DNA of 64,000 bases from assembly GCA_017432005.1 (NCBI GenBank), contig JAFRKA010000008.1, forward strand, positions 1 to 64,000, written 5' to 3'. Under the pieces are notes generated by a model, which worked only from the letters and a program-made list of their open reading frames with translations, did not search any database and had not been told where the DNA came from. How positions within the stretch are numbered: position 1 is the stretch's first letter; each line of letters begins with the position of its first letter. The stretch is from Erysipelotrichaceae bacterium. Lineage in GTDB: Bacteria > Bacillota_I > Bacilli_A > Erysipelotrichales > Erysipelotrichaceae. Below, piece by piece: positions 56,804-64,000 of the stretch. Made by a program: the position numbers and the translations under genes.

Positions 56804-57298
56804 TCAATCGATAAAGTGGATCCTGCTTTCTTCAAAGCGATCTTCCTGAACTCTCTCCTCAGCCGGATAACCCAGCGCAAAGATCGCAAAAGCTCTTAAG
56901 GGTGCCGGGATGCCGACGATCCTTTCAACTTCTTTCATCCGGTCTTTGTTCGGTGCAATACCCAGCCATACTCCGCCAAGGCCCTGGCTGTCAGTCTCCA
57001 GCCACAGGTTCTCCATGGCGATCGACATGTCGATCTGGGCATATTCCGGAGCCCAGAGTTCCTGCCGGTAGACAGGCACGATAGCTACCGGTGCGTCTTT
57101 GACACATCCCGAGTATCTGGTGACATCCCCGAGCTGTCTCAAAATATCCTTATCACTTATCACATAGAATTCCCAGGGCTGCTGGTCACCGGCCGACGGT
57201 GCCTGCATGGCAGCCTTTAAGATCGCCATGATCTTGTCTTTTTCGACTTTTCTGTCCTGGTATTTCCTGATACTTGTACGATGATAGATCTCTTTCAT
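56804..57298 (-). CDS. Nitroreductase-family FMN enzyme
   Basis: 164 residues. RTSIRKYQDRKVEKDKI (about 7-23), AAMQAPSAGDQQPW, and GGVWLGIAP with the C-terminal FALGYPAEE are family signatures. It reduces nitro-aromatics, quinones or flavins. Its start is two bases after the stop of the flavin reductase gene, which suggests the pair shares flavin chemistry or an electron donor. Confidence 0.85.
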   Translation of the reverse strand: MKEIYHRTSIRKYQDRKVEKDKIMAILKAAMQAPSAGDQQPWEFYVISDKDILRQLGDVTRYSGCVKDAPVAIVPVYRQELWAPEYAQIDMSIAMENLWLETDSQGLGGVWLGIAPNKDRMKEVERIVGIPAPLRAFAIFALGYPAEERVQEDRFEESRIHFID

Positions 57299-57300
57299 TT

Positions 57301-57813
57301 TCAGTCTTCCCTGATGATATAGGCAGCCGTGATCTTGCCGATATACATCGTATGGAAATCATCGGCCTCTTCCGGACCATAATATCTGTTTCTCAGATCC
57401 TCCGGTATCGAATCAAGAACCTGATCCTGCGCATAGATGACCTTGCATTCGATCGTCAGCGGATATTCCCTGACACCTTCTGTTTTATTGCTTACAGGCT
57501 CTTCCAGAGTTAGATATTCCGCCTTATCGATATCTCTTCCCGATCTGACACCGCAGATCTCATTGATCTTCTTGTCAGGCAGCTCCAGCGGTACAGACAG
57601 CGTAAACTCCCCTGTCGCATCGATCTGAGCCTTGGTATATCTTGACTGGCGGACATAGACTGTAAAAGTATCGGTCCCCCACAGGACGCCCAGATGGCCC
57701 CAGCCGATCACCATGCTGTTGAACTTCTCATTATGCGTATTGAGCAATATGCCCGGACGCAGTGCTTTAGTGATCTTTTCAGCATAGTCGTATACATTGA
57801 TTGTCTCTTTCAT
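57301..57813 (-). CDS. Flavin reductase-like domain protein (FMN-binding)
   Basis: 170 residues of the flavin reductase / FMN-binding split-barrel family. The N-terminal GILLNTHNEKFNSMVIGWG and the TFTVYVRQSRYT segment form the flavin site. Family members reduce flavins with NAD(P)H or act as flavoredoxins. AGGAGAGAATG precedes the ATG. It is followed at once by a nitroreductase gene. Confidence 0.8.
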   Translation of the reverse strand: MKETINVYDYAEKITKALRPGILLNTHNEKFNSMVIGWGHLGVLWGTDTFTVYVRQSRYTKAQIDATGEFTLSVPLELPDKKINEICGVRSGRDIDKAEYLTLEEPVSNKTEGVREYPLTIECKVIYAQDQVLDSIPEDLRNRYYGPEEADDFHTMYIGKITAAYIIRED

Positions 57814-57969
57814 TTTTCATTCTCTCCTGACTTAATTAAAACATCTTCCCGTCTCTATTTCCATCATCATGACCGTAAGAGAAGTCTTTAGTCAAGATTG
57901 TTTTTTATCCTGTATTTGCAGATAATAATATTAGGAAAAGATACCTGTAAAAGTACAGATCAGATCCAT

Positions 57970-60240
57970 ATGCGACAGGAATTTTCGATCATTTTCATAT
58001 TATTAGTCCTGGCACTCAGTGTCTGTGCCTTTTTGTCGTACCGTTCCAGCAAGAAGATCGGTCCGTCGGTCAGCCTGTTATTGTGCGGACTCATTCCGCC
58101 TGTCATCGGCAATCTGATCATCATCTCCTCATCAGTTCGTTTCATCTCGACTCTGGGCTGTTACATTTACTTTCTGGGTATGGATCTGGCGATCTACAGT
58201 CTGCTGCGTTTCACGTTCGACTACTGTCTGATCAGATGGCCGAACACCGGGCTGAAGATCTTCGTCTATGCGTTTTTTGTCATCGACGTCATCCAGCTGC
58301 TGCTGAATCCGCTCTTCCACCATGCCTTTACGACTGAAGCGATCATCGTCGATGCCGAGCCGTATTACCGTCTGGTACCGTATCTGGGACAGACGTTCCA
58401 CCGCGTCGTCGACTATGCGGTCTTCCTGGCGGTCATCATCATCTTCATCTACAAGATGATCCATACTCCGCGGGTCTACGTTGAAAGATATTCCATCATC
58501 CTGGCGGTGATGCTGTTTACAGGTGCCTGGGAGACCTATTATATCTTCTCCCGTACTCCGGTCGATACTTCGATGATCGGTTTCGGTGTCTTCGGTCTGC
58601 TGGTCTTCTATTTCTCCATGTACTACCGTCCGCTGAAACTGCTGGACAGGATGCTGGCAGGTATCGCCTCCCAGATCCCGGAAGCACTTTTCTTCTACGA
58701 TGATGCCGGACGCTGCATCTGGGCCAATGAACCTGGTCTCAAGCTCACAGGCATCAAAGATACAGACTTTGAGAAAGCGAAAGACAGACTGGCGGAACTC
58801 TTCGGTGATTTTGAACAGGACAGTGATGAATGGACACTGAAAAGATCGCAGAAAGTCGATGATGAGATGCGATACTACATCATGGAAAAACACACGGTCA
58901 AAGACAGCCGCGATTACAGTTCAGGATCTTTCCTCTCCATCAAGGACAATACCGAGGAACAGAATGCCCTGCAGAAAGAAAAATATAATGCGACCCATGA
59001 CCGTCTTACCGATCTCTATACCAAGGAACATCTCTATGAGTGCATTCACAGACTGCTGCTCAACGATCAGAAGACCGATTTCCTGATCATCATGATCGAT
59101 GTCAAGGATTTCAAGATCATCAACGATATCTTCGGCAGCGAATTCGGTGACTACACGCTTAAGCAGATCGCTGAATGGATAAAAGGCATGATGCCGCAAA
59201 AGAGCGTCTACGGACGTCTGTCCGGTGATATGTTCGGTGTCTGCATCCCGAAAGATGAATTCGATGCGGAAAAGCTTGAAAAAGCCCTTTCGCAGTTCGT
59301 CGTCAGAAATGACAATATCGAACATCATATCCTGGTCCATCTTGGCGTCTATGAAGTCAATGAACCGAAACTTGATGTCTCCGTCATGTTCGACCGTGCG
59401 CATATGGCGCTGTCGACGATCAAAGACGATTACCAGACCCATATCGCCTGGTACGATGACAAGATGCGTGAAAGAGTGCTGTGGGATCAGCACATCTCCA
59501 CTCAGCTAAGAAGAGCCATTTATGAGAAACAGGTGCGTCCTTATCTGCAGCCGATCGTCGATACTGAAGGCAGGATCGTCGGAGCTGAAGCGCTGGTCAG
59601 ATGGATCCATCCGGTCGACGGTTTCCTGTCACCGGGCATGTTCATCCCGGTCTTTGAAAAGAACGGCATGATCGCCGAACTGGATAAATACATTTGGCGC
59701 TGTGCCTGCAAGCTACTCTCCTCCTGGAAGAAGGAACACAGTGATCTGTTCATCTCGATCAATATCTCACCGAAAGATTTCTATTTCATCGATGTGGCTG
59801 CCGAGATAAAGAAGATCGTTAAAGAATACGATATCGACCCGTCAAAGCTCAGGATCGAAATAACCGAGACCGTCATGATGACGGATATAAACAACCGTAT
59901 GAAGATCCTGGAAGAATTAAAGGAAGCCGGCTTCATGATCGAGATGGATGACTTCGGATCCGGATACTCCTCTCTGAACATGCTGAAAGACATGCCGGTC
60001 GATATCCTGAAGATCGATATGGTCTTCCTCAGCAAGTCCAAGCAGAATGAAAAAGCCCAGAAGATCATGCACAACATCATCAGCATGTCTGAAGATCTGG
60101 GCATCATCTCCCTGACTGAAGGTGTTGAAGATGAGGAACAGTTCCGCTTCCTGCTGGAAATGGGCTGTAAACTCTTCCAGGGTTACTACTTCGCCAGACC
60201 GATGCCGGTCGATGAATTTGAAAACAAATATCTGGAATAA
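57970..60240 (+). CDS. Membrane sensor with degenerate GGDEF and intact EAL domains (c-di-GMP phosphodiesterase)
   Basis: About 756 residues. The N-terminal 220 residues hold about seven membrane helices (7TM sensor type), then a PAS-like region (about 225-330), a GGDEF domain whose active loop is RLSGDMFG instead of GGDEF, and an EAL domain with EALVRW, NISPKDF, EITETVMM, DDFGSGYSSL and DILKIDMVF. It should hydrolyse c-di-GMP, with the inactive GGDEF domain perhaps binding GTP. No SD is seen. An in-frame TTG at 57898 would add 24 residues. It opposes the GGDEF cyclase at 9-10 kb. Confidence 0.8.
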   Translation: MRQEFSIIFILLVLALSVCAFLSYRSSKKIGPSVSLLLCGLIPPVIGNLIIISSSVRFISTLGCYIYFLGMDLAIYSLLRFTFDYCLIRWPNTGLKIFVYAFFVIDVIQLLLNPLFHHAFTTEAIIVDAEPYYRLVPYLGQTFHRVVDYAVFLAVIIIFIYKMIHTPRVYVERYSIILAVMLFTGAWETYYIFSRTPVDTSMIGFGVFGLLVFYFSMYYRPLKLLDRMLAGIASQIPEALFFYDDAGRCIWANEPGLKLTGIKDTDFEKAKDRLAELFGDFEQDSDEWTLKRSQKVDDEMRYYIMEKHTVKDSRDYSSGSFLSIKDNTEEQNALQKEKYNATHDRLTDLYTKEHLYECIHRLLLNDQKTDFLIIMIDVKDFKIINDIFGSEFGDYTLKQIAEWIKGMMPQKSVYGRLSGDMFGVCIPKDEFDAEKLEKALSQFVVRNDNIEHHILVHLGVYEVNEPKLDVSVMFDRAHMALSTIKDDYQTHIAWYDDKMRERVLWDQHISTQLRRAIYEKQVRPYLQPIVDTEGRIVGAEALVRWIHPVDGFLSPGMFIPVFEKNGMIAELDKYIWRCACKLLSSWKKEHSDLFISINISPKDFYFIDVAAEIKKIVKEYDIDPSKLRIEITETVMMTDINNRMKILEELKEAGFMIEMDDFGSGYSSLNMLKDMPVDILKIDMVFLSKSKQNEKAQKIMHNIISMSEDLGIISLTEGVEDEEQFRFLLEMGCKLFQGYYFARPMPVDEFENKYLE

Positions 60241-60277
60241 AAAACATCTCTGATACACGTAAAATCAGAGATGTTTT
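60241..60277. terminator. Bidirectional terminator of the peptide-export operon and EAL gene
   Basis: Perfect 14-base-pair stem AAAACATCTCTGAT/ATCAGAGATGTTTT (60241-60254 with 60264-60277) and nine-base loop, with A- and T-runs on both sides. Confidence 0.9.
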
Positions 60278-60285
60278 ATTTATCA

Positions 60286-60420
60286 TTATTTCTTATCGTT
60301 CTTCTTGGCCCTCTCCGCAAGTCTTTCCAGCGGACTGGTCTTTTTCTGTATTTTTGAGGAATCAGCCGTTTTTGCAGTCTGACCGCCGAGCTTTCTTCCT
60401 TTTCCGCCCTTATCGTTCAT
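60286..60420 (-). CDS. Small basic peptide, 44 residues, last gene of the export operon
   Basis: Begins MNDKGGKGRKLGGQTAKT and ends in a Lys/Arg-rich helix (PLERLAERAKKNDKK). It has no Cys, no hydrophobic segment and no EL-x4-GG leader. ATG 60420 is one base past the stop of the 84-residue peptide gene, and AGAGGAG lies about 14 bases upstream. It could be an immunity, accessory or structural peptide of the export locus. The family is not recognised. It is supported by operon position and the terminator directly after it. Confidence 0.5.
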   Translation of the reverse strand: MNDKGGKGRKLGGQTAKTADSSKIQKKTSPLERLAERAKKNDKK

Positions 60421-60421
60421 T

Positions 60422-60676
60422 TTAGATAAACTTGCTCCTCTGGACTTTTCTCTTCGTATTCTTCTTTTTCTTGATCAAAGGAACGAAGTTGCCTCTTGTT
60501 GAGTTCTTGGCAGCAGCTTCTGCCAGCTTGTTGAGAATGTCTCCGTCATCAGCGTCATCAGCTTCATTCAGCTGAACGAGCGGTATCTCGCCGTTGTTGG
60601 CTGTACCGATTATGACTCCACCGTTAACGAGATCGAGTTCATCATCACCGATGCGTCTTTCTTTTCTTCTGTCCAT
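60422..60676 (-). CDS. Double-glycine leader peptide, 84 residues
   Basis: Leader RRIGDDELDLVNGG (residues 7-20), with the same EL-x4-GG spacing as the peptide at the left window edge, then a core of 64 residues. The core has a Cys-free acidic middle (NEADDADDGDILNKL) and a strongly basic tail (KKKKNTKRKVQRSKFI). The absence of Cys excludes lanthionine or sactipeptide chemistry. The transporter pair encoded upstream would cut and export it. Gene start has AAGGAGG. A secreted cationic peptide is inferred, without functional proof. Confidence 0.6.
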   Translation of the reverse strand: MDRRKERRIGDDELDLVNGGVIIGTANNGEIPLVQLNEADDADDGDILNKLAEAAAKNSTRGNFVPLIKKKKNTKRKVQRSKFI

Positions 60677-60691
60677 AAGTTCCTCCTTCTC

Positions 60692-61177
60692 TTATATCCT
60701 TTCCTTCAGGATCTTTTTCAGTTTTCGCAATGCTTCCGCATGCCTGAGCTTGGTTATGCCGTATGTCATCTTCATTTTCTCACTTACCTGCTTCAGCGTA
60801 TAGCCTTCATAGTAATGCAGGATGATGATGTCTCTCAGTTCAGTGGAAAGTGTCTTCAAAGCAGTCGCAAGTTCTTCCAGAGTTTCCTCATCCAGGGAAT
60901 CATCAGGTTCCTCGGGATAATCATAATTATCGATGATCTCCAGTTCCTCCTTGTGAGTACGGTAATAATCGATCACCGTATTCCTGGTGATATTGAAGAT
61001 CCAGGTCGACAGCTTTGACTTCGTATCGTCATAGGTTTCATATTTCTGATACACCTTGACGAATACATCCTCACAGAGATCCTCCGCATCCTGATAACTG
61101 TTTATCCTGCTGCGGATGTACGAGAAGACCTTGTTCCTGTAATCTCTGTAGATTTCTTCAGAAGAAAGTACAGCCAT
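60692..61177 (-). CDS. ECF-type RNA polymerase sigma factor
   Basis: 161 residues. Region 2 spans about 8-75 (DAEDLCEDVFVKVYQKYETYD, read in parts) with WIFNITRNTVIDYYR, and region 4 spans about 100-155 (IILHYYEGYTLKQVSEKM, LRHAEALRKLKKIL). The middle is short, as in ECF sigmas. No anti-sigma gene is visible. It probably directs transcription of this operon or its peptide genes. The ATG overlaps the stop of the 71-residue gene by one base (TAATG). Sigma genes inside peptide-export operons are uncommon. Confidence 0.8.
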   Translation of the reverse strand: MAVLSSEEIYRDYRNKVFSYIRSRINSYQDAEDLCEDVFVKVYQKYETYDDTKSKLSTWIFNITRNTVIDYYRTHKEELEIIDNYDYPEEPDDSLDEETLEELATALKTLSTELRDIIILHYYEGYTLKQVSEKMKMTYGITKLRHAEALRKLKKILKERI

Positions 61178-61392
61178 TATTTTGTACCTTCTTTGTTTTT
61201 CAATACTTCTGCCAATTCTTCATCAGCAGTTAAATCTTTTTTTCCGCCGGTCGCCATAGACAATTCAACGTCTGGCAAGATCTGGACATCTGAAAAAACA
61301 TATCTGTCTTCACAGTCTCTGATCATTTTTTTCAGATCATCATTCTGGGCAAAACGCTGATAATCAAACAGTTTTCGCAGTTTGTTTTCCAT
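61177..61392 (-). CDS. Conserved NHLP-locus small protein with double-glycine motif
   Basis: 71 residues starting MENKLRKLFDYQRFAQND, the style of a small protein I associate with NHLP export loci in Bacillota. PDVELSMATGG at about 40-50 shows EL-x4-GG followed by an acidic-basic tail (KKDLTADEEL). The product lacks any clear core motif; its only Cys (in RDCEDRY, near residue 27) lies before the GG. It might be the leader of a very short cargo or an accessory protein. AAGGTC precedes the ATG. It is 101 bases downstream of the transporter, after a structured stretch. Confidence 0.6.
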   Translation of the reverse strand: MENKLRKLFDYQRFAQNDDLKKMIRDCEDRYVFSDVQILPDVELSMATGGKKDLTADEELAEVLKNKEGTK

Positions 61393-61435
61393 ATTGACCT
61401 TATTTCCCTTAATCCATTATTTCAGATCAGACCGG

Positions 61436-61495
61436 AAATTTTCTCCTCCCTTCGCATATCTTATACGAAGAATAATGCTCCGGGGCAGAAAATTT
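61436..61495 (-). repeat. Structured intercistronic region with nested inverted repeats
   Basis: An outer pairing AAATTTTCT/AGAAAATTT (61436-61444 with 61487-61495) encloses a nine-base-pair hairpin with one G-U pair (61450-61458 with 61462-61470, three-base loop). No T-tract follows. It may be an RNA processing or stability element between transporter and peptide genes. Confidence 0.5.
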
Positions 61496-63680
61496 ACTGA
61501 TCTAGATCAAGTCTTTGTCTTTCGACCAGCTCCGCAAAGAAGCCGTTTTTCGCGATCAGTTCATCATAAGTACCGTCTTCAATGATATTTCCGTCTGAAA
61601 GTACGATGATTCGGTCGCAGTTTCTGATCGTTGAAAGCCTGTGAGCTACGACGATCCTGGTACATTTGAGCCTGTCAAGAGCCTCAGAGACCTGCTTCTG
61701 GGTCTTGTTGTCAAGAGCGGAAGTAGCTTCATCGAAGATCAGGATCTTCGGCTTGTGAGCTATCGCTCTGGCGATCATGATACGCTGTTTCTGGCCGCCG
61801 GAGATACCGCCTGAGCCTTCTGTGATCAGCGTCTGCATGCCCATCGGCATCTCTTTGATGTCGTTGGCTATACCGGCTGTTTCCGCTGCCTCCCAGGCCT
61901 CATCCATGTTGAGCTCCGGAGCTGAAACAGTGATATTTTCAAAGATACTGCCGGTAAACAGATCACCGTTCTGGGTGACTGTACCGATCTTCTTTCTGAG
62001 TGATTTCAAGTCGATCGTATTGAGATCCTTGCCGTCATAATAGATAGCACCTCTTTCCGGTTTTTCAAATCCCAGCATGAGCCTGATCAGCGTCGACTTG
62101 CCGCAGCCCGTCTTACCGACGATTGCCACATATTCACCGGATCTGATCTTCAGAGTCAGGTCTCTGATGATATACGGCTGGGTCTCTTCATAGCGGAAGA
62201 AGACGTTGTTCAGTTCGATATTGCCTGATACTCTGGTCAGAACTTCCTTGCCTTCTGCAGTTTCCGGAACTTCATTCAGGATCGGTTCAGCCATTTCCAG
62301 GATCGGCTTGATATTGGCGATCGACAGGATGATGCTGGCAAGAGCCGAGAAAGCACCGGTCAAAAGTCCGTACGAAGACGAGAAAGCAAAATAATCAGAC
62401 TGGCCGATACCGCTTTCGACGGCCAGATAGTACAGAACGATGTTTCCGATGATCGATACTGCGCTCACCAGAACGCTGTTGATCTTGAGGACCAGCGGCG
62501 GATTGTAGTTATATTCAGCCTCCTGGGCATAGAGATTGGCCCAGCGGGCAAAAGCTCTCTTTTCAGCACCGGACAGCTTGATCTTCTGAATGCCTGACAG
62601 CAGCGCATAAGACATACCTGATTCCTTGGCTGACAGCTGCATGCTCTTGCGGGAGATGTTCAGCTGCATCAGCGTTGAAACGACACCCAGTGTCACGGTC
62701 GTCAGGATGATGATGATCGAAGGCAGCAGCAGAGCCGGGGTGAACGAAACGATCTGCGTGACATACAGCAGCGACATGATCGATGTGATACCGGTCGAGA
62801 AGATTCCGCTCACAAGCATGCTGCAGAGCGAATTGACTGAACTGGCACGTGAGGACAGTTCGCCGGATGAATACTTGCGGAAGAAACCAGCCGGTAAGGA
62901 CAGGATCCTCATCATGACGGCTGCTTCGACACTGACCGATGTCTTGATATTGATCCTGTCGATGACCATCTGTTTCGTCACAGAAATAAGCTGTGAAGAG
63001 ATGGTGACTGCGACCATGAAGATCGCAATGCCCGAGAAGATCGAATAATCCTTGGACTCAAGGACCGGACCGGTCAGCAGTTTGTGGATCTTCGGAGAGA
63101 TCATATCGACCAGAACGATCATCAGCGTGAAGATGACGATCTGAATAATGTCGTTGGTCGTGATGCAGTTCTTCATATAAAGCAGCAGATCACTGATGCC
63201 CAGCTTCTTCAAAGGCAGCGGATGATAGAAACAGATCGCTTCATCATCGAAAAGATCTTCATTGTTCTTGTTCAACCTGACCTTTTCACCGGTATTGCTG
63301 TCGATGAAGTAATAGCCGAAAGAATCGCCCGGAAGCACGGCCTTCGGAGTACCTTCCTTGTCAAAAGCCAGGATTGGACCAAAGGAATCCTTATACCATC
63401 CCTCTTCCAGTTTTATGTATCTCGTCATCAGACCGTGAGGTCTTAAGACGTATTCCAGCTGATCCTCAAAACGTTCAAGCGATTGAGGGATCTCTGCCGG
63501 CTTATATTTGTAGTATTTAAGGATATCGTCGATAGCCAGTTTCGTGACCATCCGGTCACTCTTCATATTTGAAACGATGCGGTTGCCTAAAACAGCAGCC
63601 GCTACCTGCATGAATGAATCTTCGAATACTTCCTGATCGGAAAGTTTACGTTGTTTTATTTGTTCATCAAACCAGCCCAT
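61494..63680 (-). CDS. NHLP-type bacteriocin export ABC transporter, permease/ATPase subunit
   Basis: 728 residues. The N-terminus MGWFDEQIKQRKLSDQEVFED is typical of the permease/ATPase subunit of NHLP (nitrile hydratase-like leader peptide) exporters, known as NHLM_micro_ABC2. It has a cytoplasmic N-terminal region (about 1-165), a six-helix membrane domain (about 180-460) and an ATPase with Walker A GKTGCGKST, signature ISGGQKQR and [11 protein letters not shown]. No peptidase domain is present, so cleavage must be done by the partner. It starts nine bases after the other exporter subunit, with AGAGGTAAG overlapping that gene's stop. Confidence 0.85.
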   Translation of the reverse strand: MGWFDEQIKQRKLSDQEVFEDSFMQVAAAVLGNRIVSNMKSDRMVTKLAIDDILKYYKYKPAEIPQSLERFEDQLEYVLRPHGLMTRYIKLEEGWYKDSFGPILAFDKEGTPKAVLPGDSFGYYFIDSNTGEKVRLNKNNEDLFDDEAICFYHPLPLKKLGISDLLLYMKNCITTNDIIQIVIFTLMIVLVDMISPKIHKLLTGPVLESKDYSIFSGIAIFMVAVTISSQLISVTKQMVIDRINIKTSVSVEAAVMMRILSLPAGFFRKYSSGELSSRASSVNSLCSMLVSGIFSTGITSIMSLLYVTQIVSFTPALLLPSIIIILTTVTLGVVSTLMQLNISRKSMQLSAKESGMSYALLSGIQKIKLSGAEKRAFARWANLYAQEAEYNYNPPLVLKINSVLVSAVSIIGNIVLYYLAVESGIGQSDYFAFSSSYGLLTGAFSALASIILSIANIKPILEMAEPILNEVPETAEGKEVLTRVSGNIELNNVFFRYEETQPYIIRDLTLKIRSGEYVAIVGKTGCGKSTLIRLMLGFEKPERGAIYYDGKDLNTIDLKSLRKKIGTVTQNGDLFTGSIFENITVSAPELNMDEAWEAAETAGIANDIKEMPMGMQTLITEGSGGISGGQKQRIMIARAIAHKPKILIFDEATSALDNKTQKQVSEALDRLKCTRIVVAHRLSTIRNCDRIIVLSDGNIIEDGTYDELIAKNGFFAELVERQRLDLDQ

Positions 63681-63688
63681 ACTTACCT

Positions 63689-64000
63689 CTACTCACTGGC
63701 AATCAGCTCAGTATAATAGCCGCCCTTGGCATAGAGCTCATTATGTGTTCCGCGTTCAACGACATTGCCGTGATCCAGAACGATGATCTCATCGCAGTCA
63801 CGGATAGTCGACAGACGGTGTGCGATAACGATGCAGGTGATACCTCTGTCTTTGATGGCCTTGACGACATCATATTCCGTCTTGGCATCCAGCGCACTCG
63901 TAGCCTCGTCGAGGATGATGATCGAAGGATCCTGAGCCAGGACTCTGGCGATCTCCAGTCTCTGTCTTTGTCCGCCCGAAAGGTCTTTACCGCCTTCAGT
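63689..64000 (-). CDS. ABC exporter subunit, C-terminal part (likely peptidase/permease/ATPase partner)
   Basis: The last 103 residues of an ABC transporter whose start lies beyond the right edge. Visible are the signature [10 protein letters not shown], Walker [13 protein letters not shown], the switch His in [14 protein letters not shown], and the ending. By gene order in NHLP loci this should be the C39 peptidase-containing subunit (NHLM_micro_ABC1) that cleaves after Gly-Gly, but the peptidase domain is outside the window, so that part is inferred. Confidence 0.75.
   Translation of the reverse strand, partial: TEGGKDLSGGQRQRLEIARVLAQDPSIIILDEATSALDAKTEYDVVKAIKDRGITCIVIAHRLSTIRDCDEIIVLDHGNVVERGTHNELYAKGGYYTELIASE

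Noticed and set aside
58132..58893. A long minus-strand open frame opposite the 7TM/PAS region
   Set aside because: It mirrors a convincing membrane-protein gene and is rich in His/Asp/Gln as expected for an antisense frame.

Overview
The window looks like a chromosomal segment of a Gram-positive, low-to-medium GC, probably anaerobic gut Bacillota (Firmicutes). The Erysipelotrichia/Clostridia-like gene content suggests that neighbourhood, but the species cannot be named from the sequence alone. Supporting signs are an uvrA-hprK-lgt-ppaX block, a pgk-tpiA-eno glycolytic cluster, WXG100/EssC type VII secretion genes, CcpA-type regulation, many diguanylate-signalling and nitroreductase-type proteins, and SD-type ribosome sites of the AAGGAGG class. 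No rRNA, tRNA, CRISPR array, insertion sequence or prophage was seen.

Layout. 0-0.1 kb: the start of a small peptide gene with a double-glycine leader. 0.5-10.7 kb: mostly single housekeeping or accessory enzymes (nicotinamidase-like, acetyltransferases, 6-phosphogluconolactonase-like, SIS isomerase, VOC protein, lipase-like hydrolase, ferredoxin-type aldo/keto reductase, diguanylate cyclase). 10.8-13.2 kb: a three-gene purine operon (phosphoribosyltransferase, PurO-type IMP cyclohydrolase, stand-alone AICAR transformylase) behind a candidate RNA attenuator. 13.3-19.9 kb: an alkyltransferase-like protein, a phospholipase C-like protein, an MFS transporter, a radical SAM / methyltransferase pair, a DUF4015 protein and a degenerate metallophosphoesterase. 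19.9-26.3 kb: a compact type VII secretion locus (two WXG100 proteins, a BIG2 lipoprotein, a shortened EssC, a YukD-like protein). 26.4-41.0 kb: a divergent cello-oligosaccharide locus with a LacI regulator, ABC importer, two GH5 glucanases, aldose epimerase, cellobiose phosphorylase and cellodextrin phosphorylase. 41.0-48.1 kb: an ABC exporter, eno-tpiA-pgk, a YigZ protein and upp. 48.1-54.6 kb: an overlapping operon of HD protein, CmpB-like membrane protein, uvrA, hprK and a fused lgt::ppaX gene. 54.6-60.2 kb: a TraB-type protein, nucleoside hydrolase, two flavin enzymes and a GGDEF/EAL protein. 60.3-64.0 kb: the 3' part of an NHLP-type peptide-export operon (two ABC exporter subunits, an ECF sigma factor and small peptides), running off the right edge.

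How it works together. The cellulose locus reads as a complete phosphorolytic pathway. A surface GH5 lipoprotein makes oligomers, an ABC importer takes them up, and an internal GH5, cellodextrin phosphorylase and cellobiose phosphorylase convert them to glucose-1-phosphate. The locus is controlled by a LacI repressor at paired CGTTTAAG-containing operators and by a CcpA cre site; HprK, which makes the CcpA co-effector, is encoded 16 kb away. The export locus at the right edge and the peptide at the left edge share an EL-x4-GG leader signature.

The most unusual features are: (1) the NHLP-type export operon that pairs a dedicated sigma factor with Cys-poor double-glycine peptides; (2) a reduced type VII locus with a BIG2 lipoprotein between the substrates and EssC; (3) a recurrent promoter layout, TANNNT-N6-RTG, that predicts at least eleven leaderless mRNAs, three pairs of them from interleaved divergent promoters; (4) an Lgt::PpaX fusion next to an HprK whose conserved active-site His is Tyr; and (5) a candidate attenuator in front of the purine operon.
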